38,382 nucleotides of DNA from Desulfovibrio piger ATCC 29098 (GCF_000156375.1 NZ_DS996357.1:16263-54644), one strand, 5' to 3'. Shown: positions 7,523 through 15,687, counted from the first letter of the stretch. A program made the numbers and translations. Notes: generated by a model not told the origin, from the sequence alone.

Positions 7523-8173
7523 ATGAAACGTTGTTTTGCCGCCCTGGCCCTGGTCTGCGCCTTGGCCCTTTCCGGCGTGGCCAAGGCCGAAGGTACCGGC
7601 ATGTACCTGGCCCCCAAGTTCCTGATGAGCATCCAGAACAACTATCCCACGCTGGAAGTCGGTCCCGATAGCGCAAGCGAGAATTACAGTCAGTTCACTC
7701 TGGGCGGCGCTCTGGCCCTGGGCTATGACTTCTACAGCCAGTTCGGTGTGCCCGTGCGCGCCGAAGTGGAATATGCCCTGCGCGGCAACAGTGAAAAAAG
7801 CTGGAGCTATGATGCACTGGACGTCAAGGGCGCTTGGAACGCCTCCACGCTGTTCCTGAACCTTTACTATGACTTCCGCAACAGCACGGCCTTCACTCCC
7901 TATGTGGGCGCCGGTCTGGGCATGGCCTTCAATTACGCCAACTATACGTTCACCACCAAGGGCTACAACGCCAACTTCGATGAGCACCACACCACCTTCG
8001 CCTGGAACGTGGGCGCCGGCGTGGCCTATGACATCACTGACAGCTTCGCCGTGGACCTGGGCTACCGTTATATGAACCTGGGCTACTACGAGATGGATCT
8101 TCCTGCAGGCGCCAAGGTCAAGAATCAGCCCAGCAACCACGAGTTCATGCTCGGCCTGCGTTACACCTTCTAG
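7523..8173 (+). CDS. Opa-like outer-membrane beta-barrel protein (copy 2)
   Basis: This encodes a 216-residue paralogue of the barrel at 6430-7086. It shares the signal peptide, the mature start EGTGMYLAPKFLM, the blocks YSQFTLGGALA, ALRGNSEKSW, LYYDFRNSTAF and TTFAWNVGAGVAYD, and the end HEFMLGLRYTF. The ATG at 7523 follows AAGGAG and opens a normal signal peptide; the frame continues upstream to 7427, but that part looks like leader. Most differences lie in the segments between barrel strands. The gene has its own AT-rich control region and terminator, so the two copies are probably regulated differently. Specific function is unknown. Confidence 0.88.
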   Translation: MKRCFAALALVCALALSGVAKAEGTGMYLAPKFLMSIQNNYPTLEVGPDSASENYSQFTLGGALALGYDFYSQFGVPVRAEVEYALRGNSEKSWSYDALDVKGAWNASTLFLNLYYDFRNSTAFTPYVGAGLGMAFNYANYTFTTKGYNANFDEHHTTFAWNVGAGVAYDITDSFAVDLGYRYMNLGYYEMDLPAGAKVKNQPSNHEFMLGLRYTF

Positions 8174-8195
8174 TCCAAGTCGCTTCAGCGCGTCT

Positions 8196-8227
8196 GGCCG
8201 CTCCTTCGGGGGCGGCCTTTTTGTTTT
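8196..8227 (+). terminator. Terminator after Opa-like copy 2
   Basis: GGCCGCTCC-TTCG-GGGGCGGCC forms a 9-bp stem with a stable tetraloop and runs into TTTTTGTTTTT. Confidence 0.9.
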
Positions 8228-8336
8228 TCGGCAGAGCTGGGGCATCATGGCGGGTAGAGCCGCCTGGGAGCGTGAGCCACGGAAGGCCGGGGCGGCCTGC
8301 TCAAAAGGCCGTCCCGGCTGCCACTGCGGTCTTTTC

Positions 8337-8365
8337 TTGACGAAACGGCATAAACAGCCTATGAA
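8337..8365 (+). promoter_or_regulatory. Probable promoter of ffh
   Basis: TTGACG (8337-8342) and TATGAA (8360-8365) are 17 bases apart. The expected transcript would start near 8372, about 95 bases upstream of the ffh ATG. Confidence 0.55.
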
Positions 8366-8465
8366 TCACAATTCTGTATGCGCTGGCCGGGCCCGCGTGA
8401 TCTGTCGCCATGTCCTGCGGCAGGGAGGGCAGGGCCTTTCAGTGTAACTTGATAGCGGGGTTCCC

Positions 8466-9974
8466 ATGTTCGAAAGCCTTTCCGATCGCCTTTCCGGTGT
8501 GTTCCGCTCCTTCAGCGGACGCGGCCAGCTGACGGAAGAAAATATCCAGGCCGGCCTGCGCGAGGTGCGTCTTGCCCTTCTGGAGGCCGACGTCAACTTC
8601 AAGGTCGTCAAGGACTTTGTGGAGAACGTCCGCCAGAAGTGCCTGGGGCAGGAACTCATCAAGGGCGTCAGCCCGGCGCAGCAGGTCGTCAAGATCGTTC
8701 ATGAGGAACTGGTGGGCCTGCTTGGTGGCGAGACCGCGGGCCTGAACCTGCAGGGCCAGGAGCCGGCGGTCATCATGCTGGTGGGCCTGCAGGGCTCCGG
8801 TAAGACCACTTCGGCGGGCAAGATCGCCAATCTGCTGCGCAAGCAGAAGATGCGTCCCTATCTGGTGCCTGCCGACGTGTACCGCCCCGCCGCCATCGAT
8901 CAGCTGACCGTGCTGGCCAAGCAGCTGGACATGCCCTGTTTCCCGTCCACAGTGGACATGAATCCCGTGGATATCGCCCGCCAGGCCATGGAAGCCGCCC
9001 GTGAGCAGCAGGCCACGGTAGTCCTGTTGGACACCGCCGGCCGTCTGCATGTGGACGAGCCCCTGATGCAGGAACTGGCCGCCATCAAGGCCGCGGTGAA
9101 CCCGCAGGAGATCCTGTTCGTGGCCGACGCCATGACCGGTCAGGATGCCGTGACCGTGGCGGAGTCCTTCAACGAACGTCTGGGCCTGACCGGTGTGGTA
9201 CTGACCAAGATGGACGGCGATGCCCGTGGCGGTGCGGCCCTCTCCATCCGGGCGGTGACCGGCGCCCCGGTGAAGTTCGTGGGTATGGGCGAAAAGCTGT
9301 CCGAGATGGAGATCTTCCATCCTGACCGCATCGCGGGCCGCATCCTGGGCATGGGCGACGTGCTCACCCTGGTGGAAAAGGCCCAGGCCACCATCGACGC
9401 CGACGAGGCCGAAGCCCTTGCCAAAAAGATGCGCAAGGCCAGCTTCGACCTGGAAGATTTTCGTACCCAGATGCGTCGGATCAAAAAACTCGGCTCTCTG
9501 GACAGTATTTTGAAGATGATCCCCGGTATGGGCGGCCTGCGTGAAAAGCTGGCCGAGGCCAACGGTGCCATGCCCGAAAAGGAAATGGCCCGTACCGAAG
9601 CCATCATCAATTCCATGACCATGGCCGAGCGCCGCAACCCTGATATCCTCAACGGCAGCCGCCGGGCGCGTATCGCCAAGGGCGCCGGGGTCACGGTGCA
9701 GCAGGTCAACCAGCTGGTGCGTCAGTTCGAGCAGATGCGCCAGATGATGAAGGGGATGATGGGCGGCAAGGCCAAGGGGATGCCCTCCATGCCCAGGATG
9801 CCCCGGGGCATGAGCATGCCCGGCGGCATGGGCGGGATGCCCGGCATGATGCCGGGTATGGGTGGCATGCCCGGTATGCCGCCCATGGGGCTGCCGGATG
9901 CCGGACACGGCAAATCGGCGGCGGCCAAAAAGCGCAAAAAGCGCGAACGGCCCGCCAAGCGCAAAAAGAAATAG
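8466..9974 (+). CDS. ffh: Signal recognition particle protein Ffh (SRP54)
   Basis: Ffh is the GTPase of the signal recognition particle. With 4.5S RNA it binds hydrophobic signal sequences emerging from ribosomes and hands them to FtsY at the membrane. The 502-residue product has the N-terminal helical bundle (about 1-85) and the G domain with GLQGSGKT (107-114), DTAGRL, and TKMDGDARGGAA. The methionine-rich M domain starts after about residue 300. E. coli Ffh is 453 residues. The extra length is a C-terminal tail of Met-Pro-Gly repeats (PGGMGGMPGMMPGM and similar) that ends in a strongly basic Lys/Arg stretch. Low-complexity Met-rich ends occur in Ffh, but this one is long. The gene precedes rpsP, a common arrangement. 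The 4.5S RNA gene is not in this window. Confidence 0.97.
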   Translation: MFESLSDRLSGVFRSFSGRGQLTEENIQAGLREVRLALLEADVNFKVVKDFVENVRQKCLGQELIKGVSPAQQVVKIVHEELVGLLGGETAGLNLQGQEPAVIMLVGLQGSGKTTSAGKIANLLRKQKMRPYLVPADVYRPAAIDQLTVLAKQLDMPCFPSTVDMNPVDIARQAMEAAREQQATVVLLDTAGRLHVDEPLMQELAAIKAAVNPQEILFVADAMTGQDAVTVAESFNERLGLTGVVLTKMDGDARGGAALSIRAVTGAPVKFVGMGEKLSEMEIFHPDRIAGRILGMGDVLTLVEKAQATIDADEAEALAKKMRKASFDLEDFRTQMRRIKKLGSLDSILKMIPGMGGLREKLAEANGAMPEKEMARTEAIINSMTMAERRNPDILNGSRRARIAKGAGVTVQQVNQLVRQFEQMRQMMKGMMGGKAKGMPSMPRMPRGMSMPGGMGGMPGMMPGMGGMPGMPPMGLPDAGHGKSAAAKKRKKRERPAKRKKK

Positions 9975-9979
9975 GCCCG

Positions 9980-10002
9980 TCCGTGCGGTCTGTCCGCACG
10001 GA
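9980..10002 (+). terminator. Hairpin after ffh (no T tract)
   Basis: TCCGTGCGG-TCTGT-CCGCACGGA is a perfect 9-bp stem starting 5 bases after the ffh stop codon. It lacks a following T run, so it may protect the mRNA end or attenuate weakly rather than terminate. Confidence 0.45.
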
Positions 10003-10086
10003 TCAGCGTCCGTTCCCCGGCAACGCACGGCGAAACCTCATCGCCAGACGGCTGCGGCGATGCCGGAGACGCGATAAAAAAAATCG

Positions 10087-10113
10087 TTGCGGCGCACTGG
10101 TCATTGATATAAT
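10087..10113 (+). promoter_or_regulatory. Probable promoter of rpsP operon
   Basis: A perfect TATAAT lies at 10108-10113. The best -35 match is TTGCGG at 10087-10092 with a short 15-base spacer; other registers give poorer hexamers. The position, about 65 bases before the rpsP ATG, is suitable. Confidence 0.5.
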
Positions 10114-10177
10114 GGGGGGAGGGCAAACTTGCTCTTTTGCCCCCGCAACGCTACCATAGCACAAACAGGAGATAATC

Positions 10178-10414
10178 ATGGCTGTTAAGCTGAAATTGAC
10201 CCGTCTGGGCAGCAAGAAGCATCCTTTCTACCGCGTCGTGGCCGCCAACGACGAAACCCGTCGTGATGGCCGTCCGCTGGAATTCCTGGGTTACTACAAC
10301 CCCATGACCGATCCCGCCGAAGTGAAGCTGGACGCCGAAAAGGTGAAGGCTTGGCTGGATCGCGGTGCCGAACCCACCGACACCGTCCGCGCCCTGATCA
10401 AGAAGATGGCCTAA
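10178..10414 (+). CDS. rpsP: 30S ribosomal protein S16
   Basis: S16 is a small-subunit protein that binds 16S rRNA early and stabilises the body of the 30S subunit. The 78-residue product has the standard length and the conserved start [21 protein letters not shown], followed by [13 protein letters not shown] and a C-terminal [18 protein letters not shown] segment. AGGAG precedes the ATG at 10178. It heads a cluster with khpA and rimM, but the spacer after it is long and structured. Confidence 0.97.
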   Translation: MAVKLKLTRLGSKKHPFYRVVAANDETRRDGRPLEFLGYYNPMTDPAEVKLDAEKVKAWLDRGAEPTDTVRALIKKMA

Positions 10415-10569
10415 GGTATCCTTGCAGGATACCGCTGTACCGGTCTTTTCCGGTACTGGCCCGATGTTCTTCCGGCGTGCGGTACTGACGCGGCAGGATC
10501 CCTGAAGGAGCTGTCCGCAAGTCGTACCGCACCGCAGGCGCATGGCGCTTTTCCTGTGAGGACAGCTCC
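10415..10569 (+). repeat. Interleaved inverted repeats after rpsP
   Basis: The stop codon is followed by two perfect hairpins: GGTATCC-TTGCA-GGATACC (10415-10433) and GTACCGG-TCTTTT-CCGGTAC (10437-10456). Two perfect inverted repeats then interleave. GTGCGGTAC (10477-10485) pairs with GTACCGCAC (10524-10532), and GGAGCTGTCC (10507-10516) pairs with GGACAGCTCC (10560-10569). The A-B-A'-B' order means the last two stems form a pseudoknot or exclude each other. No known riboswitch class was recognised. The structure could process the mRNA or attenuate transcription between rpsP and khpA. Confidence 0.6.
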
Positions 10570-10631
10570 GGGGATGCAGCGCCCGCTCACACCAACAGCC
10601 TTGTCACGGCAGGGCTTGCGGGAGGCCAGCA

Positions 10632-10862
10632 ATGAAAGCTTTGATTGAATTTATCGCCCGTTCGCTCGTGGACGCCCCTGATCAGGTGCAGGTCACCGAG
10701 GTGGAAGGCGAACAGACCACTGTGCTGGAATTGAAGGTCGCCAAGGAAGATCTCGGTAAGGTGATCGGCAAGCAGGGCCGCACGGCACGCGCCATGCGCA
10801 CCCTGCTCAGTGCCGCGTCCACCAAGGCCAAAAAGCGCGTCGTGCTCGAGATCCTGGAATAA
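10632..10862 (+). CDS. khpA: KH-domain RNA-binding protein KhpA
   Basis: This encodes a 76-residue single KH-domain protein of the KhpA (YlqC) family. These small RNA chaperones, often partnered with KhpB/EloR, affect mRNA stability, cell division and the cell envelope. The KH core [18 protein letters not shown] carries the GxxG loop (GKQG) that holds RNA. The preceding segment [18 protein letters not shown] is typical of the family. GGGAGG lies upstream of the ATG. The gene is 6 bases before rimM and downstream of rpsP, the usual place for khpA, which supports the assignment. The mRNA leader just upstream is heavily structured. Confidence 0.93.
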   Translation: MKALIEFIARSLVDAPDQVQVTEVEGEQTTVLELKVAKEDLGKVIGKQGRTARAMRTLLSAASTKAKKRVVLEILE

Positions 10863-10868
10863 TCCCTC

Positions 10869-11402
10869 ATGGCACGACGCATCCATATGGGCACGCTTGC
10901 GCGCCCGCACGGTATCAAGGGGGAGATCTGCGTCGACTGGTACGCAGACTCCCCTTCGCTGCTGGACGGTCCTTTCTGGCTGCAGGCGGGCGATGCCCCG
11001 CCGCGTCCTGCCCGGGCCCGTTCCTGGCGCATGCACAAGGGCCGTCCTCTGCTCCTTCTGGAAGGCGTGACCGACCGTAACGACATCGAAGCCCTGCGAG
11101 GCCAGAAGATCCTTGTGGATCGTGACCTGCTACCGCCCGTGGACGAAGACGAAGTCTACGTGGAGGACGTGCTGGGCTTTGCCGTCATCCTGCCCGACGG
11201 CTCCCGTCTGGGCGTGCTGGATCATGTGGAATATCCTGCCGGTCTGGAGGTCTGGAGCATCGTGACCGATGACGGCAAGGAAGTCCTTTTCCCGGCCGAA
11301 GCGTCGTTCATCGAAGGTTTCGACCTGGAAGGGGAGCGCATCCACATCGCGCCGCCGGAAGGCCTGCTGGACATCTACCTGGGCGGTGACGAACAGGCCT
11401 AG
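10869..11402 (+). CDS. rimM: Ribosome maturation factor RimM
   Basis: RimM helps assemble the 3' (head) domain of the 30S subunit and binds free 30S particles through S19. The 177-residue product has the N-terminal RimM barrel (RRIHMGTLARPHGIKGEICV) and a C-terminal PRC-barrel (DEVYVEDVLGFAVI, then VLFPAEASFIEGFD). The ATG is 6 bases after khpA, implying co-transcription. In many bacteria trmD and rplS follow directly. Here an intrinsic terminator and mutM follow instead, and trmD-rplS lie on the other strand near 21.3-23.0 kb. Confidence 0.96.
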   Translation: MARRIHMGTLARPHGIKGEICVDWYADSPSLLDGPFWLQAGDAPPRPARARSWRMHKGRPLLLLEGVTDRNDIEALRGQKILVDRDLLPPVDEDEVYVEDVLGFAVILPDGSRLGVLDHVEYPAGLEVWSIVTDDGKEVLFPAEASFIEGFDLEGERIHIAPPEGLLDIYLGGDEQA

Positions 11403-11501
11403 CCTGTGGGGTCGGCTTTGCCGCCGTACGTTGCGGTGAGCATATGCCGGACCGTACATGCAGGCTGTCCCGTTCCCTCTCGTTTGCCCGTCATTTTTGC
11501 T

Positions 11502-11536
11502 GCCCGTGCTGTCCGCAACACGGGCTGTCTTTTTTT
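11502..11536 (+). terminator. Terminator of rpsP-khpA-rimM operon
   Basis: GCCCGTG and CACGGGC form a 7-bp stem around a 10-base loop, followed by TGTCTTTTTTT. It lies 100 bases after rimM and closes the operon where trmD would be expected. Confidence 0.75.
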
Positions 11537-11564
11537 CGCCGATGTTTTCGGCCCTGCTGTAGTT

Positions 11565-11587
11565 GACCTGCCCTCGGCAGGTCTTTT
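11565..11587 (+). terminator. Second terminator-like hairpin just before mutM
   Basis: GACCTGCC-CTC-GGCAGGTC is a perfect 8-bp stem followed by TTTT, 15 bases upstream of the mutM start. It could back up the preceding terminator or attenuate mutM expression. Confidence 0.55.
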
Positions 11588-11602
11588 CGTATGAGGTGGA
11601 TC

Positions 11603-12451
11603 ATGCCCGAATTGCCGGAAGTGGAGACCGTCGTCCGCACCTTGCGGCCACAGGTACTGGACTGCTGCATCGAGCGGGTGGACGTCTTTCGCGAGCGTTC
11701 CCTGCATCCCCTGAGCCTGCCTGTGGAGCGACTGGCGGGAACGCGTATCAGCGCCGTTCGTCGCCGGGGCAAGCTGGCCTTGCTGGAGCTAGAGCCCCCT
11801 GCTGCGGCAGCTGCTGTGCCTGTGCCGTCGCTCCTGGCCGTGCATCTGCGCATGACAGGGCGTTTCATGGTCCATCCTGAAGGGGCTGCCCCCCTGAAGC
11901 ATACGCGCATCATCTTCCATCTGCGGCGACTTGACGGGATCCGGGCGCAGCTTTTTTTCGATGATGTGCGCTCCTTTGGCCTGGTCTTCGCCGCCACGCC
12001 GGAGCTGCTGGATCGCTGGGATTTCTGGTGCTCGCTGGGGCCGGAACCTCTGGAGCTGGGGCCTGGGGAGCTGGGGCCGCGTCTTCACGGTCGCCGTGCC
12101 ATCAAGGCCGCACTGCTGGACCAGACCGTTCTGGCCGGCATCGGCAACATCTATGCGGACGAATCCCTGTTCCGGGCCGGTATCGATCCCCGGCGGCCTG
12201 CCGGAGAGCTTTCGGAGGCGGAAGCGGAGCGTCTCCGCATTGCTTTGCAGGAAGTGTTGCGGGAATCCATCGCCCAGTGCGGCAGCTCCATTCGTGACTA
12301 TCGGGATGCCAACGGCAATGTGGGGGCTTTCCAGAATACCTTCTTTGTCTATGGACGTGGCGGTCAGGCCTGCCGCCGGTGCGGCACGGAACTGGAAAAA
12401 AGTCGTATCGGCGGCCGGGCCACGGTCTTCTGCCCGCAGTGCCAGCACTAG
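11603..12451 (+). CDS. mutM: Formamidopyrimidine-DNA glycosylase (MutM/Fpg)
   Basis: MutM is a bifunctional DNA glycosylase/AP lyase that removes 8-oxoguanine and formamidopyrimidines. The 282-residue product must start at the ATG at 11603, because the catalytic N-terminal proline and glutamate are exposed only in MPELPEVE (Pro2, Glu3); the earlier ATG at 11591 would mask them. The helix-two-turn-helix region includes KAALLDQTVLAGIGNIYADE. The C-terminal zinc finger is CRRC...CPQC. It sits between the rpsP-rimM operon and the convergent comEC gene and appears to be transcribed alone. Oxidative-damage repair fits an anaerobe occasionally exposed to oxygen. Confidence 0.97.
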   Translation: MPELPEVETVVRTLRPQVLDCCIERVDVFRERSLHPLSLPVERLAGTRISAVRRRGKLALLELEPPAAAAAVPVPSLLAVHLRMTGRFMVHPEGAAPLKHTRIIFHLRRLDGIRAQLFFDDVRSFGLVFAATPELLDRWDFWCSLGPEPLELGPGELGPRLHGRRAIKAALLDQTVLAGIGNIYADESLFRAGIDPRRPAGELSEAEAERLRIALQEVLRESIAQCGSSIRDYRDANGNVGAFQNTFFVYGRGGQACRRCGTELEKSRIGGRATVFCPQCQH

Positions 12452-13070
12452 AAGAGTTTTTTTTGAGGGAGGAAACTGGCTTCCTCGTGTTCGCTGACGA
12501 TGCCGTGGATGTGTCATGCCGGGCAGGTGTTTCTGGTCGCCAGCCGTGGCTGCGAGCATGCAAAGGCGGTTCTCCCGTCCTTCATCCTTGATAGTGTTCG
12601 GAGGGCGTTCCAGGGGCCGACAGGCCGCCTGTGATGGATAGGTGAAGAGCCGGATTCAGAGGCACAGGTCATTGTGCAACAGATGTGATGGATGACGGGG
12701 CGTTCCCTGCAGGGAGCGGCCCGTTATCTGTATCCGTCCCTGACAATGCGTGCTGGGGAAGAAGTGTTGGGGGAGAGGATGGCCTACCTCCCCGTGTGCC
12801 TGAAGGACGGTCGTTTGGCTGCCGTGGGGCAGACAAGGACTGCTCGTCACGTTACCGAATGCCACGGACACGCCCGGCCGTTGTTTATGCTTTGCTGCAG
12901 CCGTAGCAGTCGTTGAAGAACAGCGCGGCATGGAGGGCGACAGGGGCTCCTTTAAGATGCATCGACCCGCCTGCTGCGATCATGTGCGGCTGTCCCGCAG
13001 GTGGCGGACAAGGGAAGTCGCGACCCTTGCGGCATGCACGACAAGGCTGGAAAGTCGTTGCGGCATATGG
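12452..13070. other. 619-base gap between convergent mutM and comEC
   Basis: No gene was recognised on either strand; the short open frames here do not resemble proteins. Visible structure includes GAGGAA-ACTGGC-TTCCTC just after mutM, two copies of TGTGATGGAT (12630-12639 and 12684-12693) and a 30-base near-perfect palindrome at 12695-12724. It does not match the conserved cores of SRP RNA, RNase P RNA or tmRNA as I know them. It could be decayed DNA or an unrecognised small RNA. Confidence 0.5.
12695..12724. repeat. Long palindrome between mutM and comEC
   Basis: Fifteen potential base pairs with a single G-G mismatch and one G-T pair are centred on CTGCAG. There is no T tract on either side, so it is not a standard terminator. 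It lies between convergent genes. Confidence 0.5.
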
Positions 13071-15683
13071 TCAGGGGTGCACCGGTCGGGCGGTGTCCCA
13101 ATGCAGTTGCGGGCTGTCCGTGTCCTCCGACAGGGGCCAGACGACGCGGACATGTCCATGACGGCCTGTTTGCAGCAGGGGGATCCCCTGTTCGTCCAGC
13201 CATTGTCCGAGCTGTTTGCCGGGATGACCGAAGCGGTTGAAAGCACCGCAGGAAGCCACCACCAGCCGGGGTCGTACGGCTGCCAGAAAGTCCGGCTGGA
13301 AGGAACTGTCCGAGCCGTGGTGCGGCGCCAGCAGGACATCGGCCTGCACGTCCTGACCGCTGGCCAGCAAGTGGCGCAGGGCGGCCGCATCGGCATCACC
13401 GGGAAACAGGGCCAGACCGTGCCCGTTCCGGACAAGGCGCAGGATCAGGGAGGCGCTGTTGCCCTCCCAGAGATAGGCGCCCGGTACCGGCCGAGGCGGA
13501 TGCAGCACATGCAGGGCAAGTCCGTCTTCAGGATCGCCCAGTTGCAGGATGTCTCCGGCATGGAGGGTGATGGCGTTCCGATCCTGCAGGGTGGTCTGCC
13601 AGATATGCCCCATCTGGCCGCTGCCCGGCTGGCCGTTATGCAGCAGGAGCGCCTCGGGGAAGGCCGTCAGCAGGGGAGGGATGCCGCCCGCGTGGTCGAT
13701 GTCGGGATGGCTGTTGATGATGGCATCCAGACCGGGACGGGCGTTGCAGGCCAGCAGGGGCAGCAGGAGCTCCTTCCCCGGGTTCCAGGTGCGGGACATG
13801 CTGCCTGCGGCATCCACCAGCAGGGTCTGGCCGTGCGGCAGGCGCAGCAGGACGGCCTGGGCTTGTCCCACATCAGGGACAGAAATCTCCAGCCGCGGCA
13901 CCAGACCATGGTGCAGGCGCAGGGCCGGGCCCGCACAGGCCAGCAGCAGACCGCAGATGAGCAGGCGTTTCCCCGCCGGCGGCAAGCCGGGACGTCCGGC
14001 CCGCAGGGCCAGTGCCAAAAAAAGGCAGGCCATGGCGGGCAGGGCCGTCCAGTGGGGGCGCAGGACCGGGGGGCCACTGAGCCAGCCCTGGGTCTGGAGG
14101 AAGAGCAGCCCGTCCACCAGCCATTGGCAGGGCAGGGCCACCACCTCCAGTACCAGAGTGGCCGCCGCATCGAGACCGCACAGGCTGAGGCCCAGCCCCA
14201 GGAAGGCCCCGGGCAGGACAAGGGCCCCCAGGACGGGCAACCAGAAGACATTGAGCAGGAACCAGAGCCCGCTGTTGTTGAACAGCAGCAGGGAAAGGGG
14301 CAGCAGGGCCAGCTGGATGAAGAAGGAGACCAGCAGGATGCTGGCCAGTGAGCGGAGCAGGCGTTGCCCGGGGGATGCCCGGGGGATGCGGCGCAGCAGT
14401 TGTCCCATGAGCGGCGTGGCGCAGCAGATGACCGCCACGCACAGGGCAGAAAGTTGCAGACCGGTATCGAAGACGGACAGGGGAGAGAGGGCGGTGATGC
14501 ACAGCAGCGTGCAGCACAGGACATCCAGCCCGCTGGAAGGGAGGCGCTCCCGGAGCGTCTGGGGCAGCGGCATGCAGCGCAGATGGGCCAGGGCCATGCC
14601 TGTGGCCAGCAGCAGGAGCATCCCCGCCGCCCGCAGCAGGGAAGGCGGTGCATTGCCCAGCCAAAGGTAGGCCAGGGCCGCAGGGCAGGCCGCCAGCGGG
14701 ATGAGGACGGTACGGGGGCGCCAGAGATAGAGCCCCGGGTGCAGGTGGGCCGCCAGCCAGACGATGAACATTCCCGCCAGACCGGCCACGAGCAGATGCT
14801 GTCCGGAAAGGGCCAGGCTGTGGGAAAGGTTGCCGGCATTGAAGGCCTGGACGGTGGGCGTTTCCAGCAAAAAGCGTTCCCCGAAGAGCAAGGCCAGCAG
14901 GATGGCCTTGCCCTGGGGCACGGGAGGCGCGGATGGCGTGGAGGCCACGGAGGTGGACACTGCGGGAGAAGCCGTGGCAGCCGGACCGGCGGAGGCGGCA
15001 GCGGGCGGCAAAAGACCGTCCCTGCCCGGCAGGAGCACGGCAAGGAACTTTCGTATGAGTTCCAGACGCTGGCGGGCAAAGGGGGAAGGCGAGCCGTCGA
15101 CGGAGGGCTGTCCGCCCGTGCTCCGGCTCCAGATGCGCCAGCCGGTACCGTGACTGTGCCACCAGAAACCCCAGTCGGTGAGGCCGAAGTTGCGCTGATT
15201 GTCCACGGGCAGCAGCTTGCGTTGCAGGCGTACCGTCTGTCCCGGCAGCGGGAAGACGGCGGCCTGCTCCCATGTCCAGGAAAGGTTGCCGGGAAGGCGG
15301 ACCGGCGTCTGGCCGTCAGGCTGTTGCAGCTGCAGGTCGGTCAGGCTGATGCGCAGGCGCTGCCCCGGCAGGGTGCGGACATCGTTCACCCTGGCTTCCA
15401 GCACAGGCCAGTGGCGGGGAGGGGTGCGTTCCTCGTACAGCTGTTCCAGTACGGGGGGCACAGGAAAAGCGGGCAACAGGGCCTGGGCCGTAACGCAGCC
15501 CAGCAGGGCGACGGCACAGCTCGTCAGCAGGCGGGGGATGCGCCATAAGCGGCTGTCCGCCACCAGGACGCAAAGACCCGCGCAGAGCGCGGGTCCGGGC
15601 CAGCGTGCCGCCAGAAGGCCCAGCAGCCAGCACAAGAGCCAGCTTTGCCAGAGCAGGCCCGGGGCCAGCGGCGGACGCCACAT
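13071..15683 (-). CDS. comEC: ComEC/Rec2 DNA-uptake channel protein
   Basis: ComEC forms the inner-membrane channel through which single-stranded DNA enters during natural transformation. The 870-residue product has all three expected parts. N-terminal membrane segments and a soluble DUF4131-like region occupy about residues 1-215. The hydrophobic competence domain includes the NLSHSLALSGQHLL stretch before many membrane helices. The C-terminal metallo-beta-lactamase-like domain has SHPDIDHAGG and APHHGSD. A Pro/Ala-rich insert lies near residues 225-255. The start is 4 bases after smpB, so it is probably the last gene of a long minus-strand operon. Whether the organism is transformable cannot be inferred from this gene alone. 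Confidence 0.93.
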   Translation of the reverse strand: MWRPPLAPGLLWQSWLLCWLLGLLAARWPGPALCAGLCVLVADSRLWRIPRLLTSCAVALLGCVTAQALLPAFPVPPVLEQLYEERTPPRHWPVLEARVNDVRTLPGQRLRISLTDLQLQQPDGQTPVRLPGNLSWTWEQAAVFPLPGQTVRLQRKLLPVDNQRNFGLTDWGFWWHSHGTGWRIWSRSTGGQPSVDGSPSPFARQRLELIRKFLAVLLPGRDGLLPPAAASAGPAATASPAVSTSVASTPSAPPVPQGKAILLALLFGERFLLETPTVQAFNAGNLSHSLALSGQHLLVAGLAGMFIVWLAAHLHPGLYLWRPRTVLIPLAACPAALAYLWLGNAPPSLLRAAGMLLLLATGMALAHLRCMPLPQTLRERLPSSGLDVLCCTLLCITALSPLSVFDTGLQLSALCVAVICCATPLMGQLLRRIPRASPGQRLLRSLASILLVSFFIQLALLPLSLLLFNNSGLWFLLNVFWLPVLGALVLPGAFLGLGLSLCGLDAAATLVLEVVALPCQWLVDGLLFLQTQGWLSGPPVLRPHWTALPAMACLFLALALRAGRPGLPPAGKRLLICGLLLACAGPALRLHHGLVPRLEISVPDVGQAQAVLLRLPHGQTLLVDAAGSMSRTWNPGKELLLPLLACNARPGLDAIINSHPDIDHAGGIPPLLTAFPEALLLHNGQPGSGQMGHIWQTTLQDRNAITLHAGDILQLGDPEDGLALHVLHPPRPVPGAYLWEGNSASLILRLVRNGHGLALFPGDADAAALRHLLASGQDVQADVLLAPHHGSDSSFQPDFLAAVRPRLVVASCGAFNRFGHPGKQLGQWLDEQGIPLLQTGRHGHVRVVWPLSEDTDSPQLHWDTARPVHP

Positions 15684-15687
15684 GATA

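Noticed and set aside
12452-13070. SRP RNA, RNase P RNA or tmRNA in the mutM-comEC gap
   Set aside because: The conserved cores of these RNAs were not seen; only generic hairpins are present.
12930-14351. Gln-rich open frame on the plus strand opposite comEC
   Set aside because: It is antisense to the conserved metallo-beta-lactamase and competence domains of ComEC; its Gln/Gly composition is typical of a shadow frame.
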